Shown: positions 32,143-39,518, counted from the stretch's first letter. The stretch is 39,518 bases of DNA from an uncultured bacterium (GCA_903884945.1 CAISGR010000315.1:1-39518), one strand, 5' to 3'. Notes: generated by a model from the letters alone, not told the origin. Made by a program: numbers and translations.

Positions 32143-32241
32143 TGGGCGGGGTGGGAGCCGGAACGACCCGCGGCGAAATCGTTGCGGCTGCTTCCTTCCG
32201 GATCTGACCGGGTTGGCGACGACCACGTCCGCCCGACTCCC
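32143..32241 (-). ncRNA. ffs: Signal recognition particle RNA (4.5S)
   Basis: On the minus strand the conserved apical domain reads GGTCAGATCCGGAAGGAAGC followed by AGCC, the hallmark of bacterial 4.5S RNA that Ffh's M domain binds. The flanks form the long stem: GGGAGTCGGGCGG at the 5' end and CCGGCTCCCACCCCGCCC at the 3' end. At about 99 nt it is the short bacterial form. The position just upstream of dnaX is the common alphaproteobacterial arrangement. Ends are estimated from the pairing and the promoter. Confidence 0.94.
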
Positions 32242-32247
32242 GCGGCG

Positions 32248-32276
32248 CATATGGGGGAGACGGGCGGCGCGATCAA
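32248..32276 (-). promoter_or_regulatory. Sigma-70 promoter of ffs
   Basis: Read on the minus strand, TTGATC (-35, 32276-32271), a 17-nt spacer and CATATG (-10, 32253-32248) place the start 6-7 nt downstream, at the first G of the 4.5S RNA stem (about 32241). Spacing and position fit well. Confidence 0.7.
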
Positions 32277-32283
32277 GCCCGCT

Positions 32284-32508
32284 TTACCGGCGGGTGCGGA
32301 CCTTCCGGCAAACCCGGGTGCGGTGATGGTTCTTCCAGGTCGTGCGGCACACGGTCTTCCAGCGCCAGCGATCGTGGCGCTCCTGGTGGCGAACCACGGT
32401 CCGCTCGTGCGTGACGACGCGCTGGCCGGTGCCGCTCGCGCTTGCTGCCACGGGGGTCAGCGCCGCGGCGCCGATCAGGCCTGCGGCCATCAAAGCCAGA
32501 ATTTTCAT
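32284..32508 (-). CDS. Small basic exported protein
   Basis: This 74-aa protein has a signal peptide (MKILALMAAGLIGAAALTPV, then AASA) and a mature part of about 50 residues that is strongly basic and rich in Arg, His and Trp (RHQERHDRWRWKTVCRTTW, NHHRTRVCRKVRTRR), with two cysteines that could form a disulfide. An AGGAGAAG site precedes the ATG. No family is firmly recognised; similar His/Arg-rich secreted proteins are common in sphingomonads. The gene ends just outside the ffs promoter. Confidence 0.8.
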   Translation of the reverse strand: MKILALMAAGLIGAAALTPVAASASGTGQRVVTHERTVVRHQERHDRWRWKTVCRTTWKNHHRTRVCRKVRTRR

Positions 32509-32552
32509 GGGTTTCTTCTCCTGCATGCCAAACGGGCATGGGAGCGTAATGA

Positions 32553-32882
32553 TCAACGGCCCTGCATGTTCCGAACTTCGCCGGGAATCCGTACCGTCAG
32601 TCCGTCGAGCGTCTCGTCGAGCCAGATCTGGCACGACAGCCGGCTGGTGCGCGTGGCCCCGGCAGCGAGATCGAGCATGTCTTCCTCGTCCTCGCTCGGC
32701 CGCGGCAGGCGGTCGAAATCCGCCGTGTCGACGATCACATGGCAGGTGGAACAGGCCATCTGCCCCTCGCACGTGCCCTCCAGCGGCTGCCCGTCCGCCT
32801 GCGCCACATCGAGGAGCCGCGCGCCGGGCGCTGCCTCGACCTCGCTGACCGACCCGTCGATCCGAATGAAGCGAACCCGCAT
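32553..32882 (-). CDS. Adrenodoxin-type [2Fe-2S] ferredoxin
   Basis: This 109-aa electron carrier has cluster ligands C38-x5-C44-x2-C47 (GTCEGQMACSTCHVIV) and C84 (RLSCQIWLDE), the pattern of Isc-type/adrenodoxin ferredoxins. The acidic patch PSEDEEDMLDLA is typical of the partner-binding helix. It may supply electrons for Fe-S cluster assembly. Its ATG overlaps the stop of the first cysteine desulfurase by 1 bp (TGATG), which supports a joint role. Confidence 0.94.
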   Translation of the reverse strand: MRVRFIRIDGSVSEVEAAPGARLLDVAQADGQPLEGTCEGQMACSTCHVIVDTADFDRLPRPSEDEEDMLDLAAGATRTSRLSCQIWLDETLDGLTVRIPGEVRNMQGR

Positions 32883-33976
32883 CACGCTGCGATCCGCTGA
32901 GCGGCAGCCGCCGCCATGATCCGCTCGATCGCGATTACCAGCTCCTCCTCCGTCGTATACCGCCCGAACCCGAGCCGAATGCTCGACCGGGCCTGGGCAT
33001 CGCTCAGCCCGATCGCGCGCAGCACATGGCTTGGCCGCCCCGAGCCGCTGGCGCAAGCCGATCCGGCGGAAAAGGCGATATCGCGCAGCTCCGACGTCAG
33101 CCGCGCGACATCGAGCCCGTCATGGCGGATATTGAGGTTGCCCCGATACCGGTGCTCGACCGACCCATTGATTGTCCAGCCCGCGCCGAGGCGCTCCGTC
33201 GCCAGTTCCCACAAAACCGCCACATGGGCGGCATCGTCCTCATGCCGGTCGAGCGCGAGCTTCGCCGCCATCCCGAACCCTGCACACAGCGCCGGCGACA
33301 GCGTGCCCGATCGCCCCGCCGCCTCCTGCCCGCCGCCATGCAGCAACGGCTCGATCGAAACGCCGTCCCGGATCCACAGCGCGCCGATCCCCTTCGGCCC
33401 GTGAACCTTGTGCGCCGAGATCGCGACCAGATCGCAGGCCCCCGGAATAGCGACCCGGCCATAGCCCTGCACTGCATCGCACAGCAGCAGCGCCCCGGCC
33501 TCATGGGCGATCGCGGCCAGATCGGCGATCGGCTGGATCACGCCGATCTCGTTGTTCACCAGCATCGCCGCGACCAGCGCGGTTCCCGGCCCGATGGCCG
33601 CACGGGCCGCAGCCAGGTCGACCAGCCCATCCCTGCCGACCGGCAGGATCGTGACGGGCCTGCCCGTCCGCTCCAGTGCCTCGACGGTATCGAGCGTCGC
33701 GGCATGCTCGGTCGCGAGGGTCACGATACCACCCGGGCGAACGCCCTTGATCGCCCAGTTGATCGCCTCGGTCGCCCCGCTCGTGAAGCTCACCGATCCG
33801 CCCGCCGGCAGCAAGGCGACCACCGAGTCGCGCGCGACCTCGACCGCCGCCTTCGCCGCCCGGCCCGGCGCGTGCGGGGAATGCGGATTGGCGTGCTGGC
33901 TCTCCAGCCAGGGCAGCATCGCCCTGAGCGCCTCGGGCGCGAGCGGCGTGGTCGCCTGATAGTCGAGATAGATCAC
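32882..33976 (-). CDS. Cysteine desulfurase (NifS/IscS family), copy 1
   Basis: This 364-aa PLP enzyme releases sulfur from cysteine as a persulfide. It has IYLDYQATTPLAPEAL at the N terminus, the PLP lysine K190 (ISAHKVHGPKGIG) and the active cysteine C308 in the extended loop SAGSACASGSG. The GTG at 33976 is chosen because it forms a GTGA overlap with the stop of the upstream desulfurase; an ATG at 34015 would overlap that gene by 43 bp. It differs clearly in sequence from copy 2. Confidence 0.92.
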   Translation of the reverse strand: MIYLDYQATTPLAPEALRAMLPWLESQHANPHSPHAPGRAAKAAVEVARDSVVALLPAGGSVSFTSGATEAINWAIKGVRPGGIVTLATEHAATLDTVEALERTGRPVTILPVGRDGLVDLAAARAAIGPGTALVAAMLVNNEIGVIQPIADLAAIAHEAGALLLCDAVQGYGRVAIPGACDLVAISAHKVHGPKGIGALWIRDGVSIEPLLHGGGQEAAGRSGTLSPALCAGFGMAAKLALDRHEDDAAHVAVLWELATERLGAGWTINGSVEHRYRGNLNIRHDGLDVARLTSELRDIAFSAGSACASGSGRPSHVLRAIGLSDAQARSSIRLGFGRYTTEEELVIAIERIMAAAAAQRIAA

Positions 33977-35094
33977 GCCGCGAACGCCCGGGCGCTGCGC
34001 GACACGCTGCGCCATTCGGCGATGAAGCGCTCGACCTCCGCTGCGGTCGTGCTCCGCCCGAAGCTCACCCGCACCACCTCGCGCGACGCATCGACGCTCC
34101 AGCCCATCGCGCCGAGCACATGGCTTGGTTTCATGCTGCCAGAGGAGCAGGCGCTCCCCGCCGAAACCGCGATCCCTGCCATGTCGAACCGGATCAACTG
34201 CGTCGCGGCCGGCAGCCCGCGCATGCGATACGCGCCGATCGCCGGATGGCGATGATGCCCGCCCGCGACGACCTCGCCGCCGGAGCGCGTGATCGCGTCA
34301 TCGAGCATGGACCGCAGCGCCGCCAGCGGCCCGATCGCTTCGGGCACCTCCAGCGCCGCCGCGAAGCCGAGCGCCCCGGGCAGGTTCTCGGTGCCCGGGC
34401 GATAGCCCCGCTCCTGCCCGCCGCTCGGGATCAGCGTAGCGAAGTCGCGCACCAGCAACCCGCCGATCCCGGGCGGTCCACCACGCTTGTGCGCGGAGAT
34501 GGCCACGAAATCGGCATGCGTCGACACGTCTGGATCCGCCCCGACCGGCATCTGCGCTGCATCGACCAGCAGCAGCGCGCCTGCAGCATGGACGATCCGG
34601 GCGATGTCGCCGATCCGCTGGCGTACGCCGGTTTCGCTATTGGCCCATTGCACCGCGACGAGCGCCCGCCCCGGCTGCCCGACCGCCTGCCCGAGCATCG
34701 CCAGGTCGACCGAACCCTGGGCGTCGACGCGCAGCATCACCGCATCGGCCGCGGCCCGCATCACCGAATCATGCTCGACCGCGGAGACGAGTCGCCGGTC
34801 GACGACCGCCCGTCCGAGCGCGATGGCGAGCGACTCGCTGGCGCCGCTGGTGAGGATGGTCTCGCCCGTCCAGCCATAGGCGGCAGCGATCCGCGCCCGC
34901 GCCTGTTCGAGCGCCGCGCGCGCGGCCCGGCCCTCGGCATGGGGCGAGGACGGGTTCGCCCACTGCGCCATTCCCGCGGCAACCGCAGCCATCGCGTCGG
35001 GCAATATCGGGGTCGTCGCGGCATGATCGAGATAGATGCGGTCGGCCAAGCGGCTATCGTCTCCGGGCAGAATGATTGCGCCGAGGCGCGGCAT
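33973..35094 (-). CDS. Cysteine desulfurase (NifS/IscS family), copy 2
   Basis: This 373-aa PLP enzyme has RIYLDHAATTPILPDAM, ILTSGASESLAIALG, the PLP lysine K203 (ISAHKRGGPPGIG) and the active cysteine C316 (SAGSACSSGSMKPSHVLGAM). It is the promoter-proximal gene of a coupled trio: desulfurase 2, desulfurase 1, ferredoxin. Compared with copy 1 it has HKRGGPPG in place of HKVHGPKG. Whether both are active, or form a heteromer, cannot be told from the sequence. Confidence 0.92.
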   Translation of the reverse strand: MPRLGAIILPGDDSRLADRIYLDHAATTPILPDAMAAVAAGMAQWANPSSPHAEGRAARAALEQARARIAAAYGWTGETILTSGASESLAIALGRAVVDRRLVSAVEHDSVMRAAADAVMLRVDAQGSVDLAMLGQAVGQPGRALVAVQWANSETGVRQRIGDIARIVHAAGALLLVDAAQMPVGADPDVSTHADFVAISAHKRGGPPGIGGLLVRDFATLIPSGGQERGYRPGTENLPGALGFAAALEVPEAIGPLAALRSMLDDAITRSGGEVVAGGHHRHPAIGAYRMRGLPAATQLIRFDMAGIAVSAGSACSSGSMKPSHVLGAMGWSVDASREVVRVSFGRSTTAAEVERFIAEWRSVSRSARAFAA

Positions 35095-35155
35095 GCCTAT
35101 ATAGCGCGCAATTCCGCGCGTCCCACGCGCTCACCGAATTTTGTCAGCAGGTAAC

Positions 35156-35812
35156 ATGCCAGAAGTCATTTTCCCCGGTCCCGACGGCCGCCTCGAAGGC
35201 CGTTTCGCTCCTGCTCCGCGTCCCCGCGCGCCGGTCGCGATGATCCTCCACCCGCATCCGTCGTCGGGCGGCACGATGAACAACCGCATCGTGCAAGAGC
35301 TCTACAAGACCTTCCAGCGCCGCGGCTTCGCGACCCTGCGCTTCAATTTCCGCGGCGTCGGCAAGAGCCAGGGCACGTTCGACAACGGCGTCGGCGAACT
35401 GTCGGATGCTGCCAGCGCGCTCGACTGGGTGCAGAGCTTCCATCCGGAAGCGTCGACCACCTGGATCGCCGGCGTCAGCTTCGGCGCCTGGATCGGCATG
35501 CAGCTCCTGATGCGCCGCCCGGAAATCCGCGGCTTCATCTCGATCGCGCCGCCCGCGAACATGTATGATTTCACCTTCCTCGCGCCCTGCCCCGCCTCGG
35601 GCATCATCATCCAGGGCGAGGCCGACGAGGTCGTGACGCCCAGCGCGACCCAGAAGCTGGTCGACAAGCTGCGGACGCAGAAGCACATCACCATCCACCA
35701 CGACACCATCCCCAAGGCGAACCACTTCTTCGAGCATGAAATGCCCGAACTGATGGGGAGCGTGGACAAATATCTCGACATGCGGCTCGACCCGAACTCG
35801 CCGATCCGGTGA
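35156..35812 (+). CDS. Alpha/beta hydrolase
   Basis: The 218-aa protein has a compact alpha/beta-hydrolase fold. It has MILHPHPSSGGTMNNRIV, LRFNFRGVGKSQGTFDNGVG, the nucleophile motif GVSFG (S108), an acid in IIQGEADEVVTPS and a histidine in KANHFFEHE. This subgroup is widespread and uncharacterised; the substrate is unknown. The ATG at 35156 is favoured over an upstream TTG at 35141. It is divergent from desulfurase 2 and followed by a strong bidirectional hairpin. Confidence 0.9.
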   Translation: MPEVIFPGPDGRLEGRFAPAPRPRAPVAMILHPHPSSGGTMNNRIVQELYKTFQRRGFATLRFNFRGVGKSQGTFDNGVGELSDAASALDWVQSFHPEASTTWIAGVSFGAWIGMQLLMRRPEIRGFISIAPPANMYDFTFLAPCPASGIIIQGEADEVVTPSATQKLVDKLRTQKHITIHHDTIPKANHFFEHEMPELMGSVDKYLDMRLDPNSPIR

Positions 35813-35819
35813 CGCTACC

Positions 35820-35845
35820 GCCCTCTCCCCCATGCGGGAGAGGGC
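35820..35845. terminator. Bidirectional hairpin / REP-like element
   Basis: A perfect 10-bp stem (GCCCTCTCCC at 35820-35829 with GGGAGAGGGC at 35836-35845) and a 6-nt loop lie between two convergent stop codons. Without T-tracts, it may act with Rho or as a mobile repeat. The stem resembles the CCCCTCCCGC elements at 38.4 kb. Confidence 0.6.
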
Positions 35846-35850
35846 CGGCC

Positions 35851-36051
35851 CTACATCGTCCCGACCACGACATTGCCGAGGATCACTACGGCAAGCACGA
35901 GCATGAGCACCGCCTTCTGGCGGTCGCGACGCTTGATCAGCAGGCGAACGCCGCCAAAGACCAGCGCGAACACCGCCAGCATGCCGAGCGCGGGCGCCAG
36001 CGCCGACATTGCCTGCGCGATTCCGCCCAGCGCCCCCAGATAGCTCTCCAT
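35851..36051 (-). CDS. Small two-span membrane protein
   Basis: The 66-aa protein starts at ATG 36051, 1 bp after the stop of the dehydratase gene. Two hydrophobic segments (LGMLAVFALVFGGVRLLI and KAVLMLVLAVVILGNVVVGT) flank a basic loop (KRRDRQ). No family is recognised. Conserved position beside the dehydratase would support a shared role, but nothing shows one. Confidence 0.8.
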   Translation of the reverse strand: MESYLGALGGIAQAMSALAPALGMLAVFALVFGGVRLLIKRRDRQKAVLMLVLAVVILGNVVVGTM

Positions 36052-36052
36052 C

Positions 36053-37021
36053 CTATCGGTCTCCCGCCAGTACGGCGCCATAGGCTGCAAGGTCGACATT
36101 GCCGCCGGACAGGATCACGAGCGTCCCCGGCGTCACCTCGACCTTCCCCGCCAGCAGCGCAGCCAGCGCGACGGCGCCGCCCGGTTCCACCACCAGCCGC
36201 AGCCGTTCCGCCGCCCAGCGCTGCGCGGTGCGAATCGCCGCCTCGCTGACCGCCACGCCCTGCACGCCGCGCCGCGACAGCACATCGAAGGTCAGGGGCG
36301 AGACGAGCGGGGTCTGCAGCGCGTCGCATGCCGTCGGCGGGGGATTCGGCCCGACCGGCTCGATCCACCCGGCCTCCAGCGACCGGCGCATATCGTCCCA
36401 CCCCTCCGGCTCGACCACCGTCATGAAGGCATCGCGGAGCCCGAGCGCGATCCCGGCGGCAAGGCCGCCGCCACCGCACGGGACGATCACCTGCACGGGA
36501 TCGCCGAGCCCGCGCTCGGTCATCTGCGCCGCCGCCTCGATTCCCGCGCTGCCCTGTCCCTCGATGATCCACGGATCGTCGAAGCTGGGAACCAGCACCG
36601 CTCCCCGTGCCTCGGCCAGTTGCGCGGCGATGCTCTCGCGGCTCTGCGTCGCCCGATCATAGCTGACGACCTCGGCGCCCAGCGCCAATGTACCGTCGCG
36701 CTTCGATTTGGGCGCATCGGCCGGCATCACGATCACCGCCGGCATGCCCAGCCGCTTCGCCGCCCAGGCGACGCCCTGCGCATGATTGCCGGAGGAGAAG
36801 GCGACCACGCCCTTCGCCCGCGATTCGTCATCGATCGCCGTCAGCCGGTGCCACGCGCCGCGCAATTTGAACGCGCCGATCGGCTGCAGCGACTCCGCCT
36901 TGAAAGCGACTGGAATTCCACGGATTTCGACGACGAACAGCGGCGACGGCGGCAGGATTGCCGCAATCTTCGCCGCAGCATCCCGGACGCCGGCCCGGGT
37001 AGGTTGTCGCACAAATGTCAC
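36053..37021 (-). CDS. Threonine/serine dehydratase-like PLP enzyme
   Basis: The 322-aa fold-type II PLP enzyme has the PLP lysine K52 in PIGAFKLRGAWHRL, SSGNHAQGVAWAAKRLGMPA and a glycine-rich phosphate loop VPCGGGGLAAGIAL. It has an end typical of this family (VILSGGNVDL). There is no C-terminal ACT regulatory domain, so it resembles catabolic threonine dehydratase or serine racemase. The GTG at 37021 has GGAG 7 nt upstream, whereas no ATG fits. It is divergent from ornithine decarboxylase. Confidence 0.9.
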   Translation of the reverse strand: MTFVRQPTRAGVRDAAAKIAAILPPSPLFVVEIRGIPVAFKAESLQPIGAFKLRGAWHRLTAIDDESRAKGVVAFSSGNHAQGVAWAAKRLGMPAVIVMPADAPKSKRDGTLALGAEVVSYDRATQSRESIAAQLAEARGAVLVPSFDDPWIIEGQGSAGIEAAAQMTERGLGDPVQVIVPCGGGGLAAGIALGLRDAFMTVVEPEGWDDMRRSLEAGWIEPVGPNPPPTACDALQTPLVSPLTFDVLSRRGVQGVAVSEAAIRTAQRWAAERLRLVVEPGGAVALAALLAGKVEVTPGTLVILSGGNVDLAAYGAVLAGDR

Positions 37022-37155
37022 ATCAAATCTCCGTCGGTCCAATTCCGCTTTACATCCGCGAATGTCGACCCTATTTCGCGCTTCCCGCTGCCCCATGGGA
37101 CTTCCAACCGCAAGGCAGCTTTCGTCCGCCATTAGGCACTTGGAGGTCCCTTGAG

Positions 37156-38376
37156 TTGCACAAGCATCATAGCGCGCTGGGGTTAGCGACCACCCTTTCG
37201 ACCGCCGCCGGCGGTTTCGAGATCGCTAAGCACGGACCGGTTCAGCCGGTAACGCTCATTCGTCCGCACGCAGCATCGCGTGCAGCCCGATTCTTCGTGG
37301 AGAAGTTTCCGGGTCGCGCGATGTATGCGGTGAAGGCGAACCCGTCTCCCGGCCTGCTGAAGGTCCTGTGGGAGAGCGGAATCACGCATTACGACGTTGC
37401 CTCGATCGCCGAGGTGCGGCTCGTCTCGCGCACCCTTCCCGGGGCGACATTGTGCTTCATGCACCCGGTCAAGGCCGAGGAAGCGATCGAGGAGGCCTAT
37501 TTCACCCACGGCGTCCGCGTCTTCTCGCTCGATTCGATCGAGGAACTGGAAAAGATCGTCCGCGCGACGCGCTCGGCCCCTGATCTCACGCTGTGCGTCC
37601 GGCTGCGCGTTTCGTCCGAGCATTCCAAGCTCAGCCTCGCATCGAAGTTCGGTGCTGCACCGGGTGAGACCAAGGCACTGCTGTTCGCGGCCCGCCAGGC
37701 GGCCGATGCGCTCGGCATCTGCTTCCATGTCGGCTCGCAGGCGATGACGCCCGAAGCCTATGCCAACGCCATGGAGCGTGTCCGCGCGGCGATCGTCGAT
37801 GCGGCGGTGACCGTCGACGTCATCGACGTGGGCGGCGGCTTCCCGTCGACCTATCCGGGGATGGAGCCCCCGCCGCTCGATCGCTATTTCGAGACGATCC
37901 ACCGCGCGTTCGAAAGCCTGCCGGTCAGCTATTCGTCCGAGCTGTGGTGCGAGCCGGGCCGCGCGCTGTGCGCCGAGTACAGCTCGCTGGTCGTGCGCGT
38001 CGAGCGGCGCCGTGGCGACGAACTGTACATCAACGACGGTGCCTATGGCGCGCTGTTCGACGCGGCACATATCGGCTGGCGCTTCCCGGTCGAGTTGCTG
38101 CGCGAGCCGGACAGCCGGGCCAAGCTGATGGAGTTCAGCTTCTACGGTCCTACCTGCGACGACATGGATCACATGGCGGGCCCGTTCATGCTGCCTGCGG
38201 ATGTGCGCGCCGGCGACTATATCGAGATCGGCATGCTCGGCGCCTATGGCTGCGCGATGCGCACGGCGTTCAACGGCTTCGGATCGGACGAGACGGTGAT
38301 CGTCTCCGACGAGCCGATGGCCTCGCTGTACACCGGCGAGGAGCGCGAGGTCGCTTCGAACGTCGTTACACTGTAA
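37156..38376 (+). CDS. Ornithine decarboxylase (fold type III)
   Basis: It decarboxylates ornithine to putrescine, the first step of polyamine synthesis. The 406-aa enzyme has the PLP lysine K60 (MYAVKANPSPGLLK), FHVGSQ, VIDVGGGFPSTYPG, CEPGRALCAEYSS and the active-site cysteine C334 (YGPTCDDMDHMA). Lysine/ornithine dual use is possible, as in other bacterial members. The start is inferred as TTG 37156, 9 nt after a GGAGG; the frame continues upstream, but an ATG does not fit. The deoxyhypusine-synthase-like gene follows after a REP-like pair. Confidence 0.92.
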   Translation: MHKHHSALGLATTLSTAAGGFEIAKHGPVQPVTLIRPHAASRAARFFVEKFPGRAMYAVKANPSPGLLKVLWESGITHYDVASIAEVRLVSRTLPGATLCFMHPVKAEEAIEEAYFTHGVRVFSLDSIEELEKIVRATRSAPDLTLCVRLRVSSEHSKLSLASKFGAAPGETKALLFAARQAADALGICFHVGSQAMTPEAYANAMERVRAAIVDAAVTVDVIDVGGGFPSTYPGMEPPPLDRYFETIHRAFESLPVSYSSELWCEPGRALCAEYSSLVVRVERRRGDELYINDGAYGALFDAAHIGWRFPVELLREPDSRAKLMEFSFYGPTCDDMDHMAGPFMLPADVRAGDYIEIGMLGAYGCAMRTAFNGFGSDETVIVSDEPMASLYTGEEREVASNVVTL

Positions 38377-38402
38377 CTAGCAACAGCTACTGCTCTTCCT
38401 CC

Positions 38403-38500
38403 CCCCTCCCGCAATGCGGGAGGGGCCGGGGGAGAGCCTGTATTCATTGGGGTTGCGGCGACATGCCCTCCCCTGGCCCCCTCCCGCGAGCGGCAGGGGA
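38403..38500. repeat. Head-to-head pair of REP-like palindromes
   Basis: Unit A has CCCCTCCCGC (38403-38412) pairing with GCGGGAGGGG (38416-38425), then a CCGGGGGAG tail. Unit B is inverted: a CCCTCCCCTGG lead, then CCCCTCCCGC (38478-38487) pairing imperfectly with GCGGCAGGGG (38490-38499). The tails face each other, the layout of REP/BIME dimers. Unit B ends 17 nt before the downstream start codon, so it may affect its expression. Similar stems occur at 35820. Confidence 0.7.
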
Positions 38501-38516
38501 ATTCATGGAGCAACCA

Positions 38517-39518
38517 ATGACCGAAGCCATCAACGACACCCGCAAGGCCGAGCTGCTCTCGACCCAGGTCGAGCATATCGACATCACCAAGTTCGACGCG
38601 CGCCCGATCGTGGACGCGATGAAGAAGATGAGCTTCACCAGCCGCGATCTCGGCCGCGCGACCGACATCTACAACCAGATGCTGGCCGATCCCAACTGCA
38701 CCATCTTCCTGGTGATCGCGGGCTCCACCTCCGCCGGTGGCTGCATGGATCTCTATGCCGAATTGCTGCGCAACAACATGGTCGATGGCGTCGTCGCGAC
38801 CGGCGCGTCGATCGTCGACATGGATTTCTTCGAGGGCCTTGGCCACAAGCATTATCAGGCGCTCGAAGTGCCGGACGACGATACCCTGCGCTCACTGCTG
38901 ATCGACCGCATCTACGATACCTATATCGACGAGGAGCAACTCCAGGATTGCGACCACACGATCTACGAGATCGCGAACGGCCTGGAACCGCGCCCCTATT
39001 CGAGCCGTGAGTTCATCCGCGCGATGGGCAAGTATCTCGTCGAGAACGGCAAGAAGGACAACAGCCTGGTCAAGCTCGCCTACGAGCATGACGTGCCGAT
39101 CTTCTGCCCGGCGTTCGTCGACAGCTCGGCCGGCTTCGGCCTGGTCAAGCACCAGGTCGATCGCGCCAAGGAAGGCAAGCCCTACATGGTGCTCGATGCG
39201 ATCGCGGATTTCCGCGAGCTGACCGACATCAAGATCAAGGCCGGCACCACCGGCCTGTTGATGATCGGCGGCGGCGTGCCGAAGAACTTCATCCAGGACA
39301 CCGTCGTCTGCGCCGAGATCCTCGGAAAAGAAGTTCCGATGCACAAGTATGCCGTCCAGATCACCGTGGCCGACGTCCGCGACGGGGCCTGCTCCAGCTC
39401 CACCCTCAAGGAGGCGAACTCCTGGGGAAAGGTGGACAGCAGCTGCGAGCAGATGGTCTACGCCGAGGCCACCTCGGTGCTGCCGCTGCTCGCCTCCGAC
39501 GCCTATCACCGCGGCCAC
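38517..39518 (+). CDS. Deoxyhypusine synthase-like protein (3' end cut by window)
   Basis: This NAD-dependent aminobutyl-transferase family includes eukaryotic deoxyhypusine synthase and plant homospermidine synthase. The visible 334 residues include TIFLVIAGSTSAGGCMDLYA, VDGVVATGASIVDMDF, DNSLVKLAYEHDVPIFCPAF, the GLLMIGGGVPKNFIQD region and SWGK with K305, equivalent to the catalytic lysine. Bacteria lack eIF5A, so the product is probably a polyamine such as homospermidine, as the decarboxylase next door also suggests. The ATG at 38517 has GGAG 6 nt upstream; ATG 38505 is possible. Confidence 0.88.
   Translation, partial: MTEAINDTRKAELLSTQVEHIDITKFDARPIVDAMKKMSFTSRDLGRATDIYNQMLADPNCTIFLVIAGSTSAGGCMDLYAELLRNNMVDGVVATGASIVDMDFFEGLGHKHYQALEVPDDDTLRSLLIDRIYDTYIDEEQLQDCDHTIYEIANGLEPRPYSSREFIRAMGKYLVENGKKDNSLVKLAYEHDVPIFCPAFVDSSAGFGLVKHQVDRAKEGKPYMVLDAIADFRELTDIKIKAGTTGLLMIGGGVPKNFIQDTVVCAEILGKEVPMHKYAVQITVADVRDGACSSSTLKEANSWGKVDSSCEQMVYAEATSVLPLLASDAYHRGH

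Noticed and set aside
32160..32183. GGAAC-N15-CGTT on the plus strand
   Set aside because: It lies inside the 4.5S RNA, the spacer is too short for the EcfG consensus, and no plus-strand gene follows.
30446..32326. 626-codon plus-strand frame opposite dnaX and ffs
   Set aside because: It covers dnaX and the 4.5S RNA in antisense and has a shadow composition (Arg, His, Asp, Leu).
38403..38500. CRISPR-like repeats
   Set aside because: Only two inverted palindromes, without regular spacers or direct repeats; this is a REP-type pair.

Overview
The window is bacterial chromosome with high GC and densely packed genes on both strands. ChpT (the phosphotransferase of the CckA-CtrA relay), an alphaproteobacterial-type RpoH, an EcfG-type promoter motif, the ffs-dnaX-ybaB order and many short palindromic intergenic elements point to an alphaproteobacterium, most likely Sphingomonadaceae. 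An ornithine decarboxylase beside a deoxyhypusine-synthase-like gene would fit Sphingomonas sensu stricto, whose known major polyamine is sym-homospermidine. The genus is inference. I saw no phage, plasmid, insertion sequence, CRISPR array or tRNA.

Layout. 1-7.2 kb: ffh (cut by the window start), a membrane GGDEF-EAL protein, a DUF924 gene, then mtaB-ftsY-yciB with overlapping ends, and sodB with an intrinsic terminator. 7.4-11.8 kb: an envelope-stress island. pspF is divergent from a sigma-54 promoter that drives a tiny exported-peptide ORF, pspA, pspB, pspC and six further small membrane-protein genes, five of which look like a PspB-related paralog array. 11.8-13.6 kb: sufE, a thioredoxin-like ferredoxin, a J-domain protein and RNase P RNA. 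13.6-17.3 kb: an S9 peptidase, an AmpD-like amidase and an EamA transporter.

17.3-23.2 kb: a minus-strand signalling cluster transcribed chpT, cheA, cheW, cheY, cheB, cheR. CheA has extra C-terminal domains, and no chemoreceptor gene lies in the window. 23.4-25.7 kb: a flavodoxin-fold oxidoreductase, a MEKHLA protein, about 440 bp without a recognisable gene, and a JAMM metalloprotease divergent from rluD. 25.7-29.8 kb: rluD, rpoH, an FAD amine oxidase carrying an in-frame palindromic insertion, and mtgA. 29.8-32.3 kb: a small membrane protein behind an EcfG-type promoter, then ybaB and dnaX downstream of ffs. 32.3-35.1 kb: a small basic exported protein, a [2Fe-2S] ferredoxin and two tandem cysteine desulfurases. 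35.1-39.5 kb: an alpha/beta hydrolase, a small membrane protein, a threonine-dehydratase-like enzyme, ornithine decarboxylase, a pair of REP-like elements and the deoxyhypusine-synthase-like gene, cut by the window end.

Themes. The targeting machinery is nearly complete: Ffh, 4.5S RNA and FtsY all lie here. Iron-sulfur biogenesis occurs in two places (sufE with a ferredoxin and J-protein; two desulfurases with a ferredoxin). Stress control appears as Psp, RpoH, SodB and an EcfG target. The most novel-looking items are the expanded psp operon with its repeated membrane-anchor plus coiled-coil proteins, and the palindromic element inserted in frame in the amine oxidase with an apparent 5-bp target duplication.
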